The notes below the pieces were generated by a model, which was not told where the DNA came from, made no database searches, and saw only the letters and a program-made list of their open reading frames with translations. From Burkholderia pseudomultivorans (GTDB lineage: Bacteria > Pseudomonadota > Gammaproteobacteria > Burkholderiales > Burkholderiaceae), in NCBI RefSeq assembly GCF_902499075.1, contig NZ_CABVPP010000002.1, forward strand, positions 62,001 to 126,000: a stretch of DNA of 64,000 bases, in the 5' to 3' direction. Position 1 is the stretch's first letter, and each line of letters opens with the position of its first letter. Positions 27,115-35,544 of the stretch are shown here, piece by piece. The position numbers and the translations under genes were made by a program.

Positions 27115-28583
27115 CAGATGCTCCCCGCGCTCACGATCCGCGGCACGGCGCCGAGGATTTCGTGATTGCCCGTGAAATTGAACGTGACCTGCGCATAGCG
27201 GCACGAGAAGTCCGCCGCGAGCTCGCCATCGAGCAAGTCGCCCAGCGTTGCCGCGTCCGGCTCCCCGCCGAGCGAGGTCAGCGTGCGCGCGGCACCGGTG
27301 CACGTCTTCGGCCGCGCCGCGAACCGCGGCACAATGCCCTGCACGTACATGTAGTCGTAGTCATCGCCGAACCAGCCCGTAGTGAGCGAACTGCTCTCCG
27401 ACACGCCGGACAGCGACTGCAGCCGGTGATTCGTGTCGACGATCGCCGGAATCTCCGACGCCTGCACCCAGAATGACGAGTTGTACGGGATCTTCGGCAG
27501 CGTGCTCCACGTCGAAACACCCGGCAGCTCGCCAAGGCCATCCCACGTGATTTGCCCGCTGATAAACACCACCGACGCCTCGACCTTCGCGTCCGCGCGG
27601 CCGAACTTGCCCGTCAGATAATTCAGAACGAGGCACTTGTCCGGATTCCCATCGGTCGAGTTGGTCGAGCAGAAGTACCAGTAGACGAGAGAGTTCTCCT
27701 TGTCGTGATAACTCTCGACACGCTCGCGATATAGCTGCGACCAGCTCGCCGCGAGCCATTCGTGCACTTCGTCGCCGATCGGCGTTACGGTCGCGCCGTC
27801 GTACTGATACACCTGCGCATCGCTGCCGAGGAACACGTGCCGCGTGCCGATAGCGACGACGGCCTCCTGACACGGCGTTCCGACGATAGGCGAAATCTGG
27901 TTCATCGCCCAAATGATCGGCGGCCCCTGATACGAGCCGTAGAACATCGACGATTTCTTGTAGACGACGATATTCGTGCCGAGCGCGCGGCCGGCCGTGA
28001 TTTTGCCCGGTGTATCGATGATTGCGCCCTTCGCGCACTGCGTCGCTTGGCTAGGCGTCCACACGGTCTGGTCATAGATGCCGCTGCAAAACCAGCCGTT
28101 CGGCCGATGACCATCCGTCGCGTCGGTTGTGTCGAGCAAGAACACGAAACCCTGAACGACCTCCACGATCGCCGCGCTCGGCGCGCCGCCAATCGACGAA
28201 AATGCGCCGACGCTGATCGACTGCTGAAGCGGATTCGCGCCGGCCCCGTTCACGGCAAGCGTCGCATTCCCGAACTGAGCGAAGCGCCAGCGATTCGCCC
28301 CGCCCGTGTATTCCATACCCGACACATCGATGTGCGTGTCCTGCAGCACCTCGTACAGCTTCGTCGATGTGCCGATGATCGTGCGATACGAGCCGGACAA
28401 CAGCTCGCACGTCGCACCGCCCGTGACCGCATCCGGAAACGGATCGGTGCTGATCGGCGACGGCGTCGGTGCTGCGCGCATGCCGCGCAACGTCGGCACC
28501 ATGTTCGTGCAGTCGACGATTGCGCCCGGCGTCGTCGGGTCTACGCTAGGCGTAAAGCCGCGAAAAGGAATCGTCGCGGCCAT
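27114..28583 (-). CDS. Head closure / DNA stabilisation protein (beta-propeller-like)
   Basis: A 489-residue mainly beta protein. It begins with the segment MAATIPFRGFTPSVDPTTPG followed by many WD-like short strands (FLLDTTDATDG, MFYGSYQGPPIIWAMN, VFLGSDAQVYQYDGATVTPI). This fits the beta-propeller head-completion proteins of P22-like phages (gp10 type), which close the portal after packaging. It follows the adaptor gene and precedes the small 105-residue protein. Confidence 0.75.
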   Translation of the reverse strand: MAATIPFRGFTPSVDPTTPGAIVDCTNMVPTLRGMRAAPTPSPISTDPFPDAVTGGATCELLSGSYRTIIGTSTKLYEVLQDTHIDVSGMEYTGGANRWRFAQFGNATLAVNGAGANPLQQSISVGAFSSIGGAPSAAIVEVVQGFVFLLDTTDATDGHRPNGWFCSGIYDQTVWTPSQATQCAKGAIIDTPGKITAGRALGTNIVVYKKSSMFYGSYQGPPIIWAMNQISPIVGTPCQEAVVAIGTRHVFLGSDAQVYQYDGATVTPIGDEVHEWLAASWSQLYRERVESYHDKENSLVYWYFCSTNSTDGNPDKCLVLNYLTGKFGRADAKVEASVVFISGQITWDGLGELPGVSTWSTLPKIPYNSSFWVQASEIPAIVDTNHRLQSLSGVSESSSLTTGWFGDDYDYMYVQGIVPRFAARPKTCTGAARTLTSLGGEPDAATLGDLLDGELAADFSCRYAQVTFNFTGNHEILGAVPRIVSAGSI

Positions 28584-29179
28584 TACGAACTCCGCATGAC
28601 GAGCGGCTGATCTGCCGCCTTCGCCGCGTCGTCTTCGGTCGTCAGCTCATCGATCGCGAGATCGCGTTTCTGCATCCATAGCGTCGCGCGCGCGTCATCG
28701 CGCACGTACATAGCTGCTTCGTGGAGCGCGCCGAACAGGTAAATGTCCGGCGCATCCTCGAGCAACCAGTTCGATTCGTTCGTGTCCGAAAGCGGCTCGA
28801 TCACCGTGTAGTAATCGATGCGCAGCACCTGCCCGGGCTGATCAGCGCCGAACGCCAGCGTGTCGCCGTTGATCTGGAAACCGCCGATCATCAACTGCGC
28901 CTGTCCACCCGCATAGGCCGATTCCTCGCCGATCGCATGCTGTTTCAGCGGATGACCGCCGTAATACACCGCGATTAGCCGGTCCCAATCCGGCGGCAAA
29001 TCGACCGTGAATTTAGACGGCGTGAATTGAAACGTCGCGCGGCGAGCTCGCGTAAAGATCTTCCGATTGAAGTGCTGCTCGGCCAACATAATGAAATCCG
29101 GGAGCAGGTCTTTCAGGTCCGCGCGCTTCAAAAAGCGCTGCATCATGTCTTGCAGTTCGCTATACGACTTGATTCCCAT
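28583..29179 (-). CDS. Head-tail adaptor protein
   Basis: A 198-residue protein starting MGIKSYSELQDMMQRFLKRA, with a segment LPDFIMLAEQHFNRKIFTRA and a beta-rich core (VDLPPDWDRLIAVYYGGHPL). This resembles phage adaptor proteins that dock below the portal. It lies just before the head-closure protein and overlaps it by one base. The role is inferred from position and resemblance. Confidence 0.75.
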   Translation of the reverse strand: MGIKSYSELQDMMQRFLKRADLKDLLPDFIMLAEQHFNRKIFTRARRATFQFTPSKFTVDLPPDWDRLIAVYYGGHPLKQHAIGEESAYAGGQAQLMIGGFQINGDTLAFGADQPGQVLRIDYYTVIEPLSDTNESNWLLEDAPDIYLFGALHEAAMYVRDDARATLWMQKRDLAIDELTTEDDAAKAADQPLVMRSS

Positions 29180-29199
29180 GATCTTCCGCCGACGCTCGA

Positions 29200-29227
29200 T
29201 TTACAAAATTTTTTCAGTTGCTATAAT
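29200..29227 (+). promoter_or_regulatory. Sigma-70-type promoter opposite to the late operon
   Basis: TTTACA at 29200-29205 and a perfect TATAAT at 29222-29227 with a 16-base spacer, on the plus strand. Transcription would start near 29234 and run against the minus-strand late genes. Confidence 0.7.
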
Positions 29228-29233
29228 CCGCTC

Positions 29234-29364
29234 GGATTTGCCGTGGTCCGGCAGATCTACACGGTTTTCGATACGGCGATGCCGTCCCGACAACCGCTGT
29301 TTCCAATCGCAGTACATTTGAGCCCTGTTGTTTCACACCGTGAAACCATCAGGGCTTTCTTTTT
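29234..29364 (+). ncRNA. Candidate small RNA (about 130 nt) antisense to the late operon
   Basis: The plus-strand promoter at 29200-29227 faces an intrinsic terminator at 29321-29366, so the predicted transcript is about 130 nt. The only plus-strand ORF inside it, from the ATG at 29279, would code 29 residues and has no ribosome site. It overlaps on the opposite strand the end of the small ORF at 29257-29514. A regulatory RNA acting on the late transcript is the simplest reading; a short peptide is not excluded. Confidence 0.55.
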
Positions 29365-29514
29365 TTGACCGACGGCCCGTCTTTTCAGCGCAGCAGAGTT
29401 GTAGTAGCATCGGTCCTGATCTCGTCGTGAGAACATCTTTCCGGAGGCCGGCGCAAGCCGGCTCCAGCGCCCGAAAGGGTAGATCTGGATGGTCCCCGGA
29501 CGCGGCGGGATCAT
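29257..29514 (-). CDS. Small ORF coupled to the upstream gene (uncertain)
   Basis: An 85-codon frame whose ATG overlaps the stop of the upstream gene as ATGA, the same coupling used by many certain genes here. The first 50 residues look protein-like (IQIYPFGRWSRLAPASGKMF, RDQDRCYYNSAALKRR). The last 35 are encoded across the opposite-strand promoter-terminator unit and look less natural. The gene may be real but altered at its 3' end, or shorter in function than in frame. Confidence 0.4.
   Translation of the reverse strand: MIPPRPGTIQIYPFGRWSRLAPASGKMFSRRDQDRCYYNSAALKRRAVGQKKKALMVSRCETTGLKCTAIGNSGCRDGIAVSKTV
29321..29366 (+). terminator. Intrinsic terminator of the candidate small RNA
   Basis: A 7-bp outer stem (AGCCCTG/CAGGGCT) and an inner 7-bp stem (GTTTCAC/GTGAAAC) with a 3-base loop, followed on the plus strand by TTCTTTTTTT. 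The opposite strand has no T tract, so it works for plus-strand transcripts only. Confidence 0.8.
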
Positions 29515-30218
29515 TTCTTCTTTCTCCCGTCGCCCTTCGGCACGACCGAAAAGAGTTCCGGTTGGCCGCCCCTTCCGTAGTTCAAAACCGCCTGATCACG
29601 AACCGGCACTCCGGACTCGTTGATGCGCGGCGTCGGATTTTCCAGCACCGGGCTTCGGCCGCCCGTCACGACTCGCGATTGAGCGGACATGCCGCTGTCG
29701 ATCTGCTGAAGCATGTCGTCGATGCTGTACGGCGGCACCTGATCAGTCACACGGCTGTTGTAATGGTGCGTGCCGCGGTAGTAGACGTCCGGCGACGAAA
29801 ATTCCGGCATATTGAGCTGCGCTCGCGCCTTGTTGATCGCGTCGAACTGCTCGGGCGTCAGATTGCCGATGTCAATCGGCCGCGGCCGCTCGCCGCGCGC
29901 CAACGCTTCGAGCAGGCCTCGAGCGTCTTTCAGAGCGCCATCCTTCAGAGGGCCGATCAGCATCGGCAGCAAGCCGCCGACCGCGTCTGCCGGCGTCCCC
30001 GGCGTATCGCTGAGCGTGCCGACGTCGCGCATCCGCTGCGCAAGCCAATCAGAGCCGCCCACCGGGTTTGTGATAGCCGGGAATCCTTGCGGGAGCACCG
30101 AGCCGAGCGCGGCCGTCGTTCCATTGATGGCGCCTGCGGCGACGTCCACCGGTGCGCCGAGCGTCCCGGCGATCGCCTCGCGGCTCGCGCCCCCGATCAG
30201 CTGATCGAGCAGCCCCAT
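29511..30218 (-). CDS. Virion-module protein with possible BECR-type nuclease C terminus
   Basis: A 235-residue protein. The N-terminal 120 residues are Gly/Ala-rich helices (MGLLDQLIGGASREAIAGTL). The last 110 hold a compact domain: SSPDVYYRGTHHYNSRVTDQ, then PYSIDDMLQQIDSGMSAQSR, a PRINESGVPVRDQAVLNYGR stretch and ELFSVVPKGD near the end. That His/Arg/Asp pattern reminds me of the phage Barnase-EndoU-ColicinE5/RelE (BECR) nuclease domains found at the C termini of phage structural proteins and polymorphic toxins. The resemblance is from memory and unverified. It may instead be an inert structural domain. Confidence 0.5.
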   Translation of the reverse strand: MGLLDQLIGGASREAIAGTLGAPVDVAAGAINGTTAALGSVLPQGFPAITNPVGGSDWLAQRMRDVGTLSDTPGTPADAVGGLLPMLIGPLKDGALKDARGLLEALARGERPRPIDIGNLTPEQFDAINKARAQLNMPEFSSPDVYYRGTHHYNSRVTDQVPPYSIDDMLQQIDSGMSAQSRVVTGGRSPVLENPTPRINESGVPVRDQAVLNYGRGGQPELFSVVPKGDGRKKK

Positions 30219-30620
30219 TTACGCGGCCGCCTTGACTGCCGTGACGACGCCGTTCGCGACTGCCGCAGTCGCCGGGCTGTTCAGCCCCGCGTTGCCGGCC
30301 GACGTTGTGCCGTCCGACTTCTGCAGCGTGAGCGTCGCGCCGTTCGTCACCAGCGCGTCAGTGGCCGCCAGCGTCGCGACACCGTTCGTCGCCGTGAGCG
30401 TGCGCGAGACAGTACCCGACGAGTTCTTGAGCGTGATCTGGCCGGACACGGGCGGCGTCACCGGATTCCCGGCGCCGTCCGCCACTTTGACCCATGCGAT
30501 GCCGATCTTCGCGTAGCGGTCGCCAGTTGCGTCGTCGAGCGCGATCTGGCCGGCGAATCCGAGATCCGCGGTCAGAGCGTCGACGCCGTGCAGAGCAACC
30601 GATTTTTGCAGAATGAACAT
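30219..30620 (-). CDS. Ig-like or decoration protein (hypothetical)
   Basis: A 133-residue beta-rich protein with an Ig-like middle part (GQITLKNSSGTVSRTLTATN, ATLAATDALVTNGATLTLQ) and an Ala-rich end. Many phage capsid-decoration or fibre proteins look like this. It is adjacent to both neighbours (gap of 0-1 bases). The function is inferred from position near the capsid gene. Confidence 0.6.
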   Translation of the reverse strand: MFILQKSVALHGVDALTADLGFAGQIALDDATGDRYAKIGIAWVKVADGAGNPVTPPVSGQITLKNSSGTVSRTLTATNGVATLAATDALVTNGATLTLQKSDGTTSAGNAGLNSPATAAVANGVVTAVKAAA

Positions 30621-30621
30621 G

Positions 30622-30909
30622 TCAGACTCGTCCAGGTGCGACCCGGAAATACGACAGGTCCGGATCGTTGCAGATGGCTTTGATGTGCTTCGGGTCGCCC
30701 ATGAATTCCTGAAACGTGATGCCGTGCGTATTGCAATACGACTCGATGATCACGCCCGGAATCTCCGCGACATGTCGCATTTCGCTCGAGCCGTGAATGC
30801 CCTCGTTGCGCATCGCCGCGGTCAGATCGAGCAAGCCGTCGAAATGGCCAACCCGCTCGACAATCGTCTGATCGCGATCCGGATCGATGTGAACGCGCGT
30901 CTCGATCAT
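30622..30909 (-). CDS. Small phage protein (hypothetical)
   Basis: A 95-residue acidic protein with a His-rich middle (RVGHFDGLLDLTAAMRNEGI, then GSSEMRHVAEIPGVIIESYC) and a short EFMGDPKHIKAI segment. The spacing to neighbours is three bases or less. Proteins of this type occur between capsid and adaptor genes in related phages. No family recognised. Confidence 0.6.
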   Translation of the reverse strand: MIETRVHIDPDRDQTIVERVGHFDGLLDLTAAMRNEGIHGSSEMRHVAEIPGVIIESYCNTHGITFQEFMGDPKHIKAICNDPDLSYFRVAPGRV

Positions 30910-30912
30910 GGT

Positions 30913-31101
30913 TCAGTGGTTCCCGAGCTTGACGCCCGACGTCGGCTTCTTTCCGCCGAGGCTGAGCGACTGTGTCGGCGTCCGCGTCGTGGACGTCTTC
31001 ATAGCCGGCGCTTTCGGCGCAGCGGCCGCACGCGCGCCTTTCGCCGCGGCGGCGGCCGCCGCCTTCGGCGATCCGATTACCATCTTCCCGCTTGCTTTCA
31101 T
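30913..31101 (-). CDS. Small basic Ala-rich protein (hypothetical)
   Basis: A 62-residue strongly basic protein with a polyalanine/Lys stretch (SPKAAAAAAAKGARAAAAPK) and a Thr/Ser-rich end. The start at 31101 has a GGAG about 12 bases upstream. It is directly downstream of the major capsid gene. It could bind DNA or the capsid interior; this is a guess from composition. Confidence 0.5.
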   Translation of the reverse strand: MKASGKMVIGSPKAAAAAAAKGARAAAAPKAPAMKTSTTRTPTQSLSLGGKKPTSGVKLGNH

Positions 31102-31148
31102 GATGATCGATCTCCAACGAAGGACGGCCCCGCAGGGCCGCCCGACTG

Positions 31149-32102
31149 TCACGCCGCGAGGTCGCGGATCTGCGCCGAACTCGCCTCGTTCCGCGCTTCG
31201 AGCGTCCCTTCCCACGTGATCTGCCAGTTGCGGGCGTCGCCGATCTTCGCGAGTTCTTCCTTCTCGAACGCGCGCAGCGTCGCGAGCGCCCACATCGACG
31301 GATCGATCGCATACACCGCCGTGTCGTTCACGGCCGACATAACGCGGTTCGGGATCATCGCGACGTTGCCGAAGTCCGACGCGTAGATCGAGTACGACGT
31401 CTGCAGCACGGCCGTCTTGCCCGTACCGTTGACCGACTCCATGCGGGTCGCATTGCCCGCGAATCCCGACGCACGCTGCTTGTCGACCGGCCGCATGTGC
31501 ACCTGCGTCACGTTGCCGCCGGCCTCATAGGCGAGCCGCAGCGCTTCTTTCAGCAGATCCTCGGTGAACGGGCGTGCGGTGCCGGCGACCGGGGGCGTGT
31601 TGTTGTCCGGATCCGGCGCGGCCGCACCGGCGCCGCCGAGGAAGTTCGTCTCGCACCAGCCCTTCACACCGCGCATCTTGCGTGCGACGGTCTTCGAACC
31701 GACCACGGCCGCGCCGCTCACCAGCGACGTCGCTTCGATGTCTTTCTTGAGCTCGATCGCCTTCTTTGCCGACAGACGCGCGACTTCCTTCGGGCCCGCG
31801 CGCTTCACCGCTTCTTGCGTGCCCGACACGCTGAACGTGTCCTGTACGATCTGGCAGCGGTTGCCGATCCGCTTGGTCGGATCCTGCTCGTTGTACGTCG
31901 CATCGGCGCCTTCGACGGCCGCGTTGCTGTCGGTCGGCGCCCGCAGCGAATCCGTCTGCCATTCGTGGTAGACGCCCTCGGCGTCGGTTTTCTCGATTGC
32001 CGACGTGAACGGAGTGTCGGTCGGCGAGATCTGGAAGACCTTGTTGATGAGGTCTTCGCGGTTGCCGACCGCGGTATACGTGGTGTAGGTATTGGCAGGC
32101 AT
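31149..32102 (-). CDS. Major capsid protein (SU10/DUF5309 type)
   Basis: A 317-residue capsid protein. It begins MPANTYTTYTAVGNREDLIN and continues with QISPTDTPFTSAIEKTDAEG, the conserved start of the DUF5309 (phage SU10 type, HK97-fold) capsid family, and includes WQTDSLRAP and EVARLSAKKAIELKKDIE. The ribosome site AAGGG is well placed. It follows the scaffold-like gene. Confidence in the role is high because of order and sequence. Confidence 0.85.
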   Translation of the reverse strand: MPANTYTTYTAVGNREDLINKVFQISPTDTPFTSAIEKTDAEGVYHEWQTDSLRAPTDSNAAVEGADATYNEQDPTKRIGNRCQIVQDTFSVSGTQEAVKRAGPKEVARLSAKKAIELKKDIEATSLVSGAAVVGSKTVARKMRGVKGWCETNFLGGAGAAAPDPDNNTPPVAGTARPFTEDLLKEALRLAYEAGGNVTQVHMRPVDKQRASGFAGNATRMESVNGTGKTAVLQTSYSIYASDFGNVAMIPNRVMSAVNDTAVYAIDPSMWALATLRAFEKEELAKIGDARNWQITWEGTLEARNEASSAQIRDLAA

Positions 32103-32129
32103 GATTCACCCTTTCAGCTTGCCGCGCCC

Positions 32130-33107
32130 TTACATGAAGAAGTTCGCGAGCGTTTTTTCAGAGGGGTCTGCCGCAAACGCCTTTTCCGCATTGGCTCGCG
32201 CCTGCTGCGTCTTCGTCGTCGTTCGCGCCGGACCCGGACGCGCGACACGCGGGACCGGCTGATTGCCGCCCTGCTGCGCCGCTTTTTGTCGGGCGATGGC
32301 TTGGTCGTACAGCATCGCCTTCTGAGCGATCAGCAGCACCTCTGCCGAGTCGATATTGCTCCGGACGTTTGCCGGAATGCCCTGCGACTCGAGATACTGA
32401 TCAATCGCCCGTGCGCCTTCCTCTGCCTTCTTCGGGTCCGCCCAGGTCGGGTTGGCCTGAATGAGCTTCGTTTGAGCCTCATCCAGACGCCGCCGTTTGG
32501 ATACCGCTTCAGCTTCAGCGTTGCGCTGCGCGAGCACTTCTTGCACCTGACGTGCTTCCAGCATTTGCCGCTGGCGAGCCTCCCAAGCGTGACGGGCCCG
32601 AACGTATTCGGTCGGGTTTTCCGCCAGCAAGCGCTCCCAGTTGGGCTGCTGTTCTGCCATCAGGGCTTCGTGTGCCCGGATGTAATGCTCAAGCACGATG
32701 CCGAGCTGCTTTTCGCGCTCCGGCAGCTGTGCCAGTTTCTGTTCCGCGTCCTTTCGGATAGCGGCGGCTTCCTCGAACTTCCGGTTTGCGCCGTGATACT
32801 TCGATGCGTCCGCAATCAGTTCCGACAGCTTCTTCGAAACCTTCTGGCCGTCGCCGACCGGAATCTCGAAAACCGGGTCGTCACCTTCCGGATCATCGCC
32901 GTTCTGATGCTGATCGGCGTCAGCGGACAGGTCAAGCTGTTCACCCTCGCCTGCGGGACTTTTCGCGTCACCGGCCTGCGGATCGTCCACGAAGTGGCTG
33001 CTTCCGGGATCGGTGTTGCCGTTGTTGTCGATCTCGGCGTCGCCGTCGAGAGCATCGAACGCACCGGCGAGATCAACCAGTGCGCCACCGTTGAGTTCTT
33101 CGTCCAT
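32130..33107 (-). CDS. Scaffolding-like protein
   Basis: A 325-residue protein with an acidic, low-complexity N terminus (Asp/Gly/Asn rich, about residues 1-75) and a charged helical coiled-coil body (for example QKLAQLPEREKQLGIVLEHY and RQRQMLEARQVQEVLAQRNA). The basic C terminus has an RPGPARTTTKTQQARANAEK segment. This composition and its place between portal and capsid are those of a phage scaffold, which guides capsid assembly and leaves the shell. The second ATG at 33107 is favoured because AAGGAG lies 6 bases before it. Confidence 0.78.
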   Translation of the reverse strand: MDEELNGGALVDLAGAFDALDGDAEIDNNGNTDPGSSHFVDDPQAGDAKSPAGEGEQLDLSADADQHQNGDDPEGDDPVFEIPVGDGQKVSKKLSELIADASKYHGANRKFEEAAAIRKDAEQKLAQLPEREKQLGIVLEHYIRAHEALMAEQQPNWERLLAENPTEYVRARHAWEARQRQMLEARQVQEVLAQRNAEAEAVSKRRRLDEAQTKLIQANPTWADPKKAEEGARAIDQYLESQGIPANVRSNIDSAEVLLIAQKAMLYDQAIARQKAAQQGGNQPVPRVARPGPARTTTKTQQARANAEKAFAADPSEKTLANFFM

Positions 33108-33120
33108 CATCTTCTCCTTG

Positions 33121-35544
33121 TTAGGCCGGTTGGCCGCCGTTGTTCATCTGCGCCCACGCAATGCGCTCTTGGTCTGCGAGTGCTTGCGCTTGCTCCTGCT
33201 GCTGGTCCAGCTGAATCGAGTCGTTCATCGCGCGCTCGACCGACGGATCGGTGATCTTCGCGCTGAACGCAGCGCGTTCGCGCTCGGCCGCCAGCGACGC
33301 ATAGAACTTCTCTCGCTCCCATGCGAGCTTTTGCGCGGCAACGTCGCGCTCGCGCGCATCGAGCAGCCGTTCGTGTTCCGTCTGCAGGCGCGCATCGAGC
33401 TCGATCTTCGCGGCGTCCGTCTGCTGCTTCAGATGCGCCTTCTCGCGCTCGACCTGAATCTGACCGGCGATGAGCTGCGCTTGCGGATCGGGCGGCGGTG
33501 CGGGCGGCGCCGGCGGCGGAGGCGGCGGATCGGACACGAACATCGACGGCTCGCCGAGCTGCAGCGCCTTCACGATCTCGTGAACCGTTCGTTGCAGGTT
33601 TTGCGGCGTGACCATGCCGGCAATCTGCGGATTGGGGCTCTGCGCGAGCGTCTGCTGCATGCCGAACAACTGCGTGAGGTGCGCGACGCGCTCGGTCATA
33701 TCGCCGGTCCCGGTGCCGACGACGACCTTCATCGAATACTCGTTCCGCCACACGCGCGGGTCGATGTCGACCCACTTGCCCTTGCTCAGGGCAATCGACA
33801 TCGGCTTGTCCTGGTGCTGCATCAGCAGCTTCTGGATCAAGCGGAACAGGTCTGTCACGCCCGTTTCGGCGAACTTGCGCGCGATCATCTTCACACGGAG
33901 GTCGGCCCGCGCCGTGATCCGCTTGATGCCGTCAGCCGTGTGATTCAGCGTGTCAGCGTCCAGCCCTTGGCTGTACTTCGTGATGCCGGTGCGCTCCTGC
34001 GACATGGCGTCGACGTACTGCAGCAGTTGCATCGCGCCAGCAATATCGGGCAGCCCCTGTTTGATCGGCACGATCGCGTCCGCGCTCTTGATGCGCACAC
34101 CGCCGCCCGGACGGTTGTTCATCCAGTCGTTGACGTTGACCTTCCCTTCGACGAGCCCGACGCGCCCGTTGATCTGGATCTGCATGTTGTCGTCGAGGCC
34201 GCGCAGAAATTTCGTCTTGATGCGCTGGATCGGCATAGCGAGGTCAGCGATCGATCGCCCGATGAGCAGACCCGGAATCGAGATCGGGCTGACCAGCGCG
34301 AACGGCGGCCCGTCGACCACCTCGTTATCGAGGATCGCGTTCCCGGCCTTCGTGATCTTGCGCCACTCGGAGATCCCGTCACCGTCGACGTCGATCGGGA
34401 GGTAGCACTCGTACAGCTCGACCTCGCGCTGCGACTCGTCGCCGAATCCATCGTCGAGCGCATTCGTCACCACGCGGTTTTGCTCGTTCTGGCGCGCGAG
34501 CGCGACTTCCGAGAGGTCGGCGGCCACGGCATTCGGCTCCGAATCGATCAGATCGACGTTTTCGTAGCCTTCCGCCTTAAGATCGGACAGCGTCTTGCGC
34601 ACACGATGCGCACAGAAGCCGTCGCGCACGCGCCGCGATCGCGCCGACACAAGAAAATCCTCGGGCATCACGGCCTCGATCGCGACATGCCCGGCCTTCT
34701 TCGAACGCGTCAGCACGACGTTGTGCAGCCGCGGCAGTTGCTCGAGGTTGATCGGTTGTGGCGGCGGCAACTGCGGAGCCGGCGAACCATCCGGGCCCGG
34801 CGGCAACTGCTGGCCGGCCTGTTGCGCCTGATACAGCTGAACCTGCTGCTGGTACTGGTCCATCGCGGCCCGCTCGGCCTGCGGATCGACGAAGCTTTCG
34901 ACGCTCGTCACGACGACACCCGGATCCTGCGTCAGGATCGCGAGCTGAATGTCGGTGAGCGCCTGATACGTCTCCCGCGTGTCGGTCGTTTCGACCTGCC
35001 ACCACGCCTTCACGATGCCGACCTTGCTGAGCAACGCCGACTTGAACCAGTCTTCGAAGATCTGGAAACCGGGGTTTTGCACGTTCACGACGTGATTCAC
35101 GACCATCGTCATCTGGTCGGCCGCGTCTTCGTCGCCGGGCCTGTTCGGCGTGAACCGCACAGGATCGCCGCTCGCGTAGAAGATCTCCATCAGCGTCGGC
35201 ATCAGCCACTCGATCTGATCGCTCACGACGGTATCGACGATGTCGGATCGGTCTTCGACTTTCGGCGGTGCCAGATCGCCTTCAGGCTCGCCGAAGTAGT
35301 ATTCCATCGCCTTCGCCTGCTGCTGCTGAATCTCGCTTCCGATCCAGTCTTCCGCACTGCGGATGTGCGCGTCGAGAATCGACGAAATCGTTTCGTCGCT
35401 CATGCGGCTGGCACCGCGCGGCTCATCGTCCGAGCCGATCGACTCGACGACCTGCACAGGCGCCGGCACCATTGCGACGTCCGACGGGTTGGTGTCTGGC
35501 ATCATCGCCATCCCCACCTGATTCATGAGTTCGTCCTGATTCAT
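33121..35544 (-). CDS. Portal protein, P22-like
   Basis: An 807-residue portal, the dodecameric DNA gate and packaging-motor anchor. The core includes DRSDIVDTVVSDQIEWLMPT, VNHVVNVQNPGFQIFEDWFK, and a DITKYSQGLDADTL-like segment later (TKYSQGLDADTLNHTADGIK), all characteristic of large portals of P22 and related podoviruses. The C-terminal 150 residues form a charged Pro-rich stretch (PPPPPPAPPAPPPDPQAQL) followed by a long coiled coil, the barrel-like extension. The start is in ATGA overlap with the terminase stop. Confidence 0.88.
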   Translation of the reverse strand: MNQDELMNQVGMAMMPDTNPSDVAMVPAPVQVVESIGSDDEPRGASRMSDETISSILDAHIRSAEDWIGSEIQQQQAKAMEYYFGEPEGDLAPPKVEDRSDIVDTVVSDQIEWLMPTLMEIFYASGDPVRFTPNRPGDEDAADQMTMVVNHVVNVQNPGFQIFEDWFKSALLSKVGIVKAWWQVETTDTRETYQALTDIQLAILTQDPGVVVTSVESFVDPQAERAAMDQYQQQVQLYQAQQAGQQLPPGPDGSPAPQLPPPQPINLEQLPRLHNVVLTRSKKAGHVAIEAVMPEDFLVSARSRRVRDGFCAHRVRKTLSDLKAEGYENVDLIDSEPNAVAADLSEVALARQNEQNRVVTNALDDGFGDESQREVELYECYLPIDVDGDGISEWRKITKAGNAILDNEVVDGPPFALVSPISIPGLLIGRSIADLAMPIQRIKTKFLRGLDDNMQIQINGRVGLVEGKVNVNDWMNNRPGGGVRIKSADAIVPIKQGLPDIAGAMQLLQYVDAMSQERTGITKYSQGLDADTLNHTADGIKRITARADLRVKMIARKFAETGVTDLFRLIQKLLMQHQDKPMSIALSKGKWVDIDPRVWRNEYSMKVVVGTGTGDMTERVAHLTQLFGMQQTLAQSPNPQIAGMVTPQNLQRTVHEIVKALQLGEPSMFVSDPPPPPPAPPAPPPDPQAQLIAGQIQVEREKAHLKQQTDAAKIELDARLQTEHERLLDARERDVAAQKLAWEREKFYASLAAERERAAFSAKITDPSVERAMNDSIQLDQQQEQAQALADQERIAWAQMNNGGQPA

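Noticed and set aside
29431-29480. Two plus-strand hairpins with GNRA-type loops (GCAA and GAAA) beyond the small-RNA terminator
   Set aside because: They lie inside the protein-like part of the minus-strand small ORF and after the terminator, so an independent RNA is not supported.
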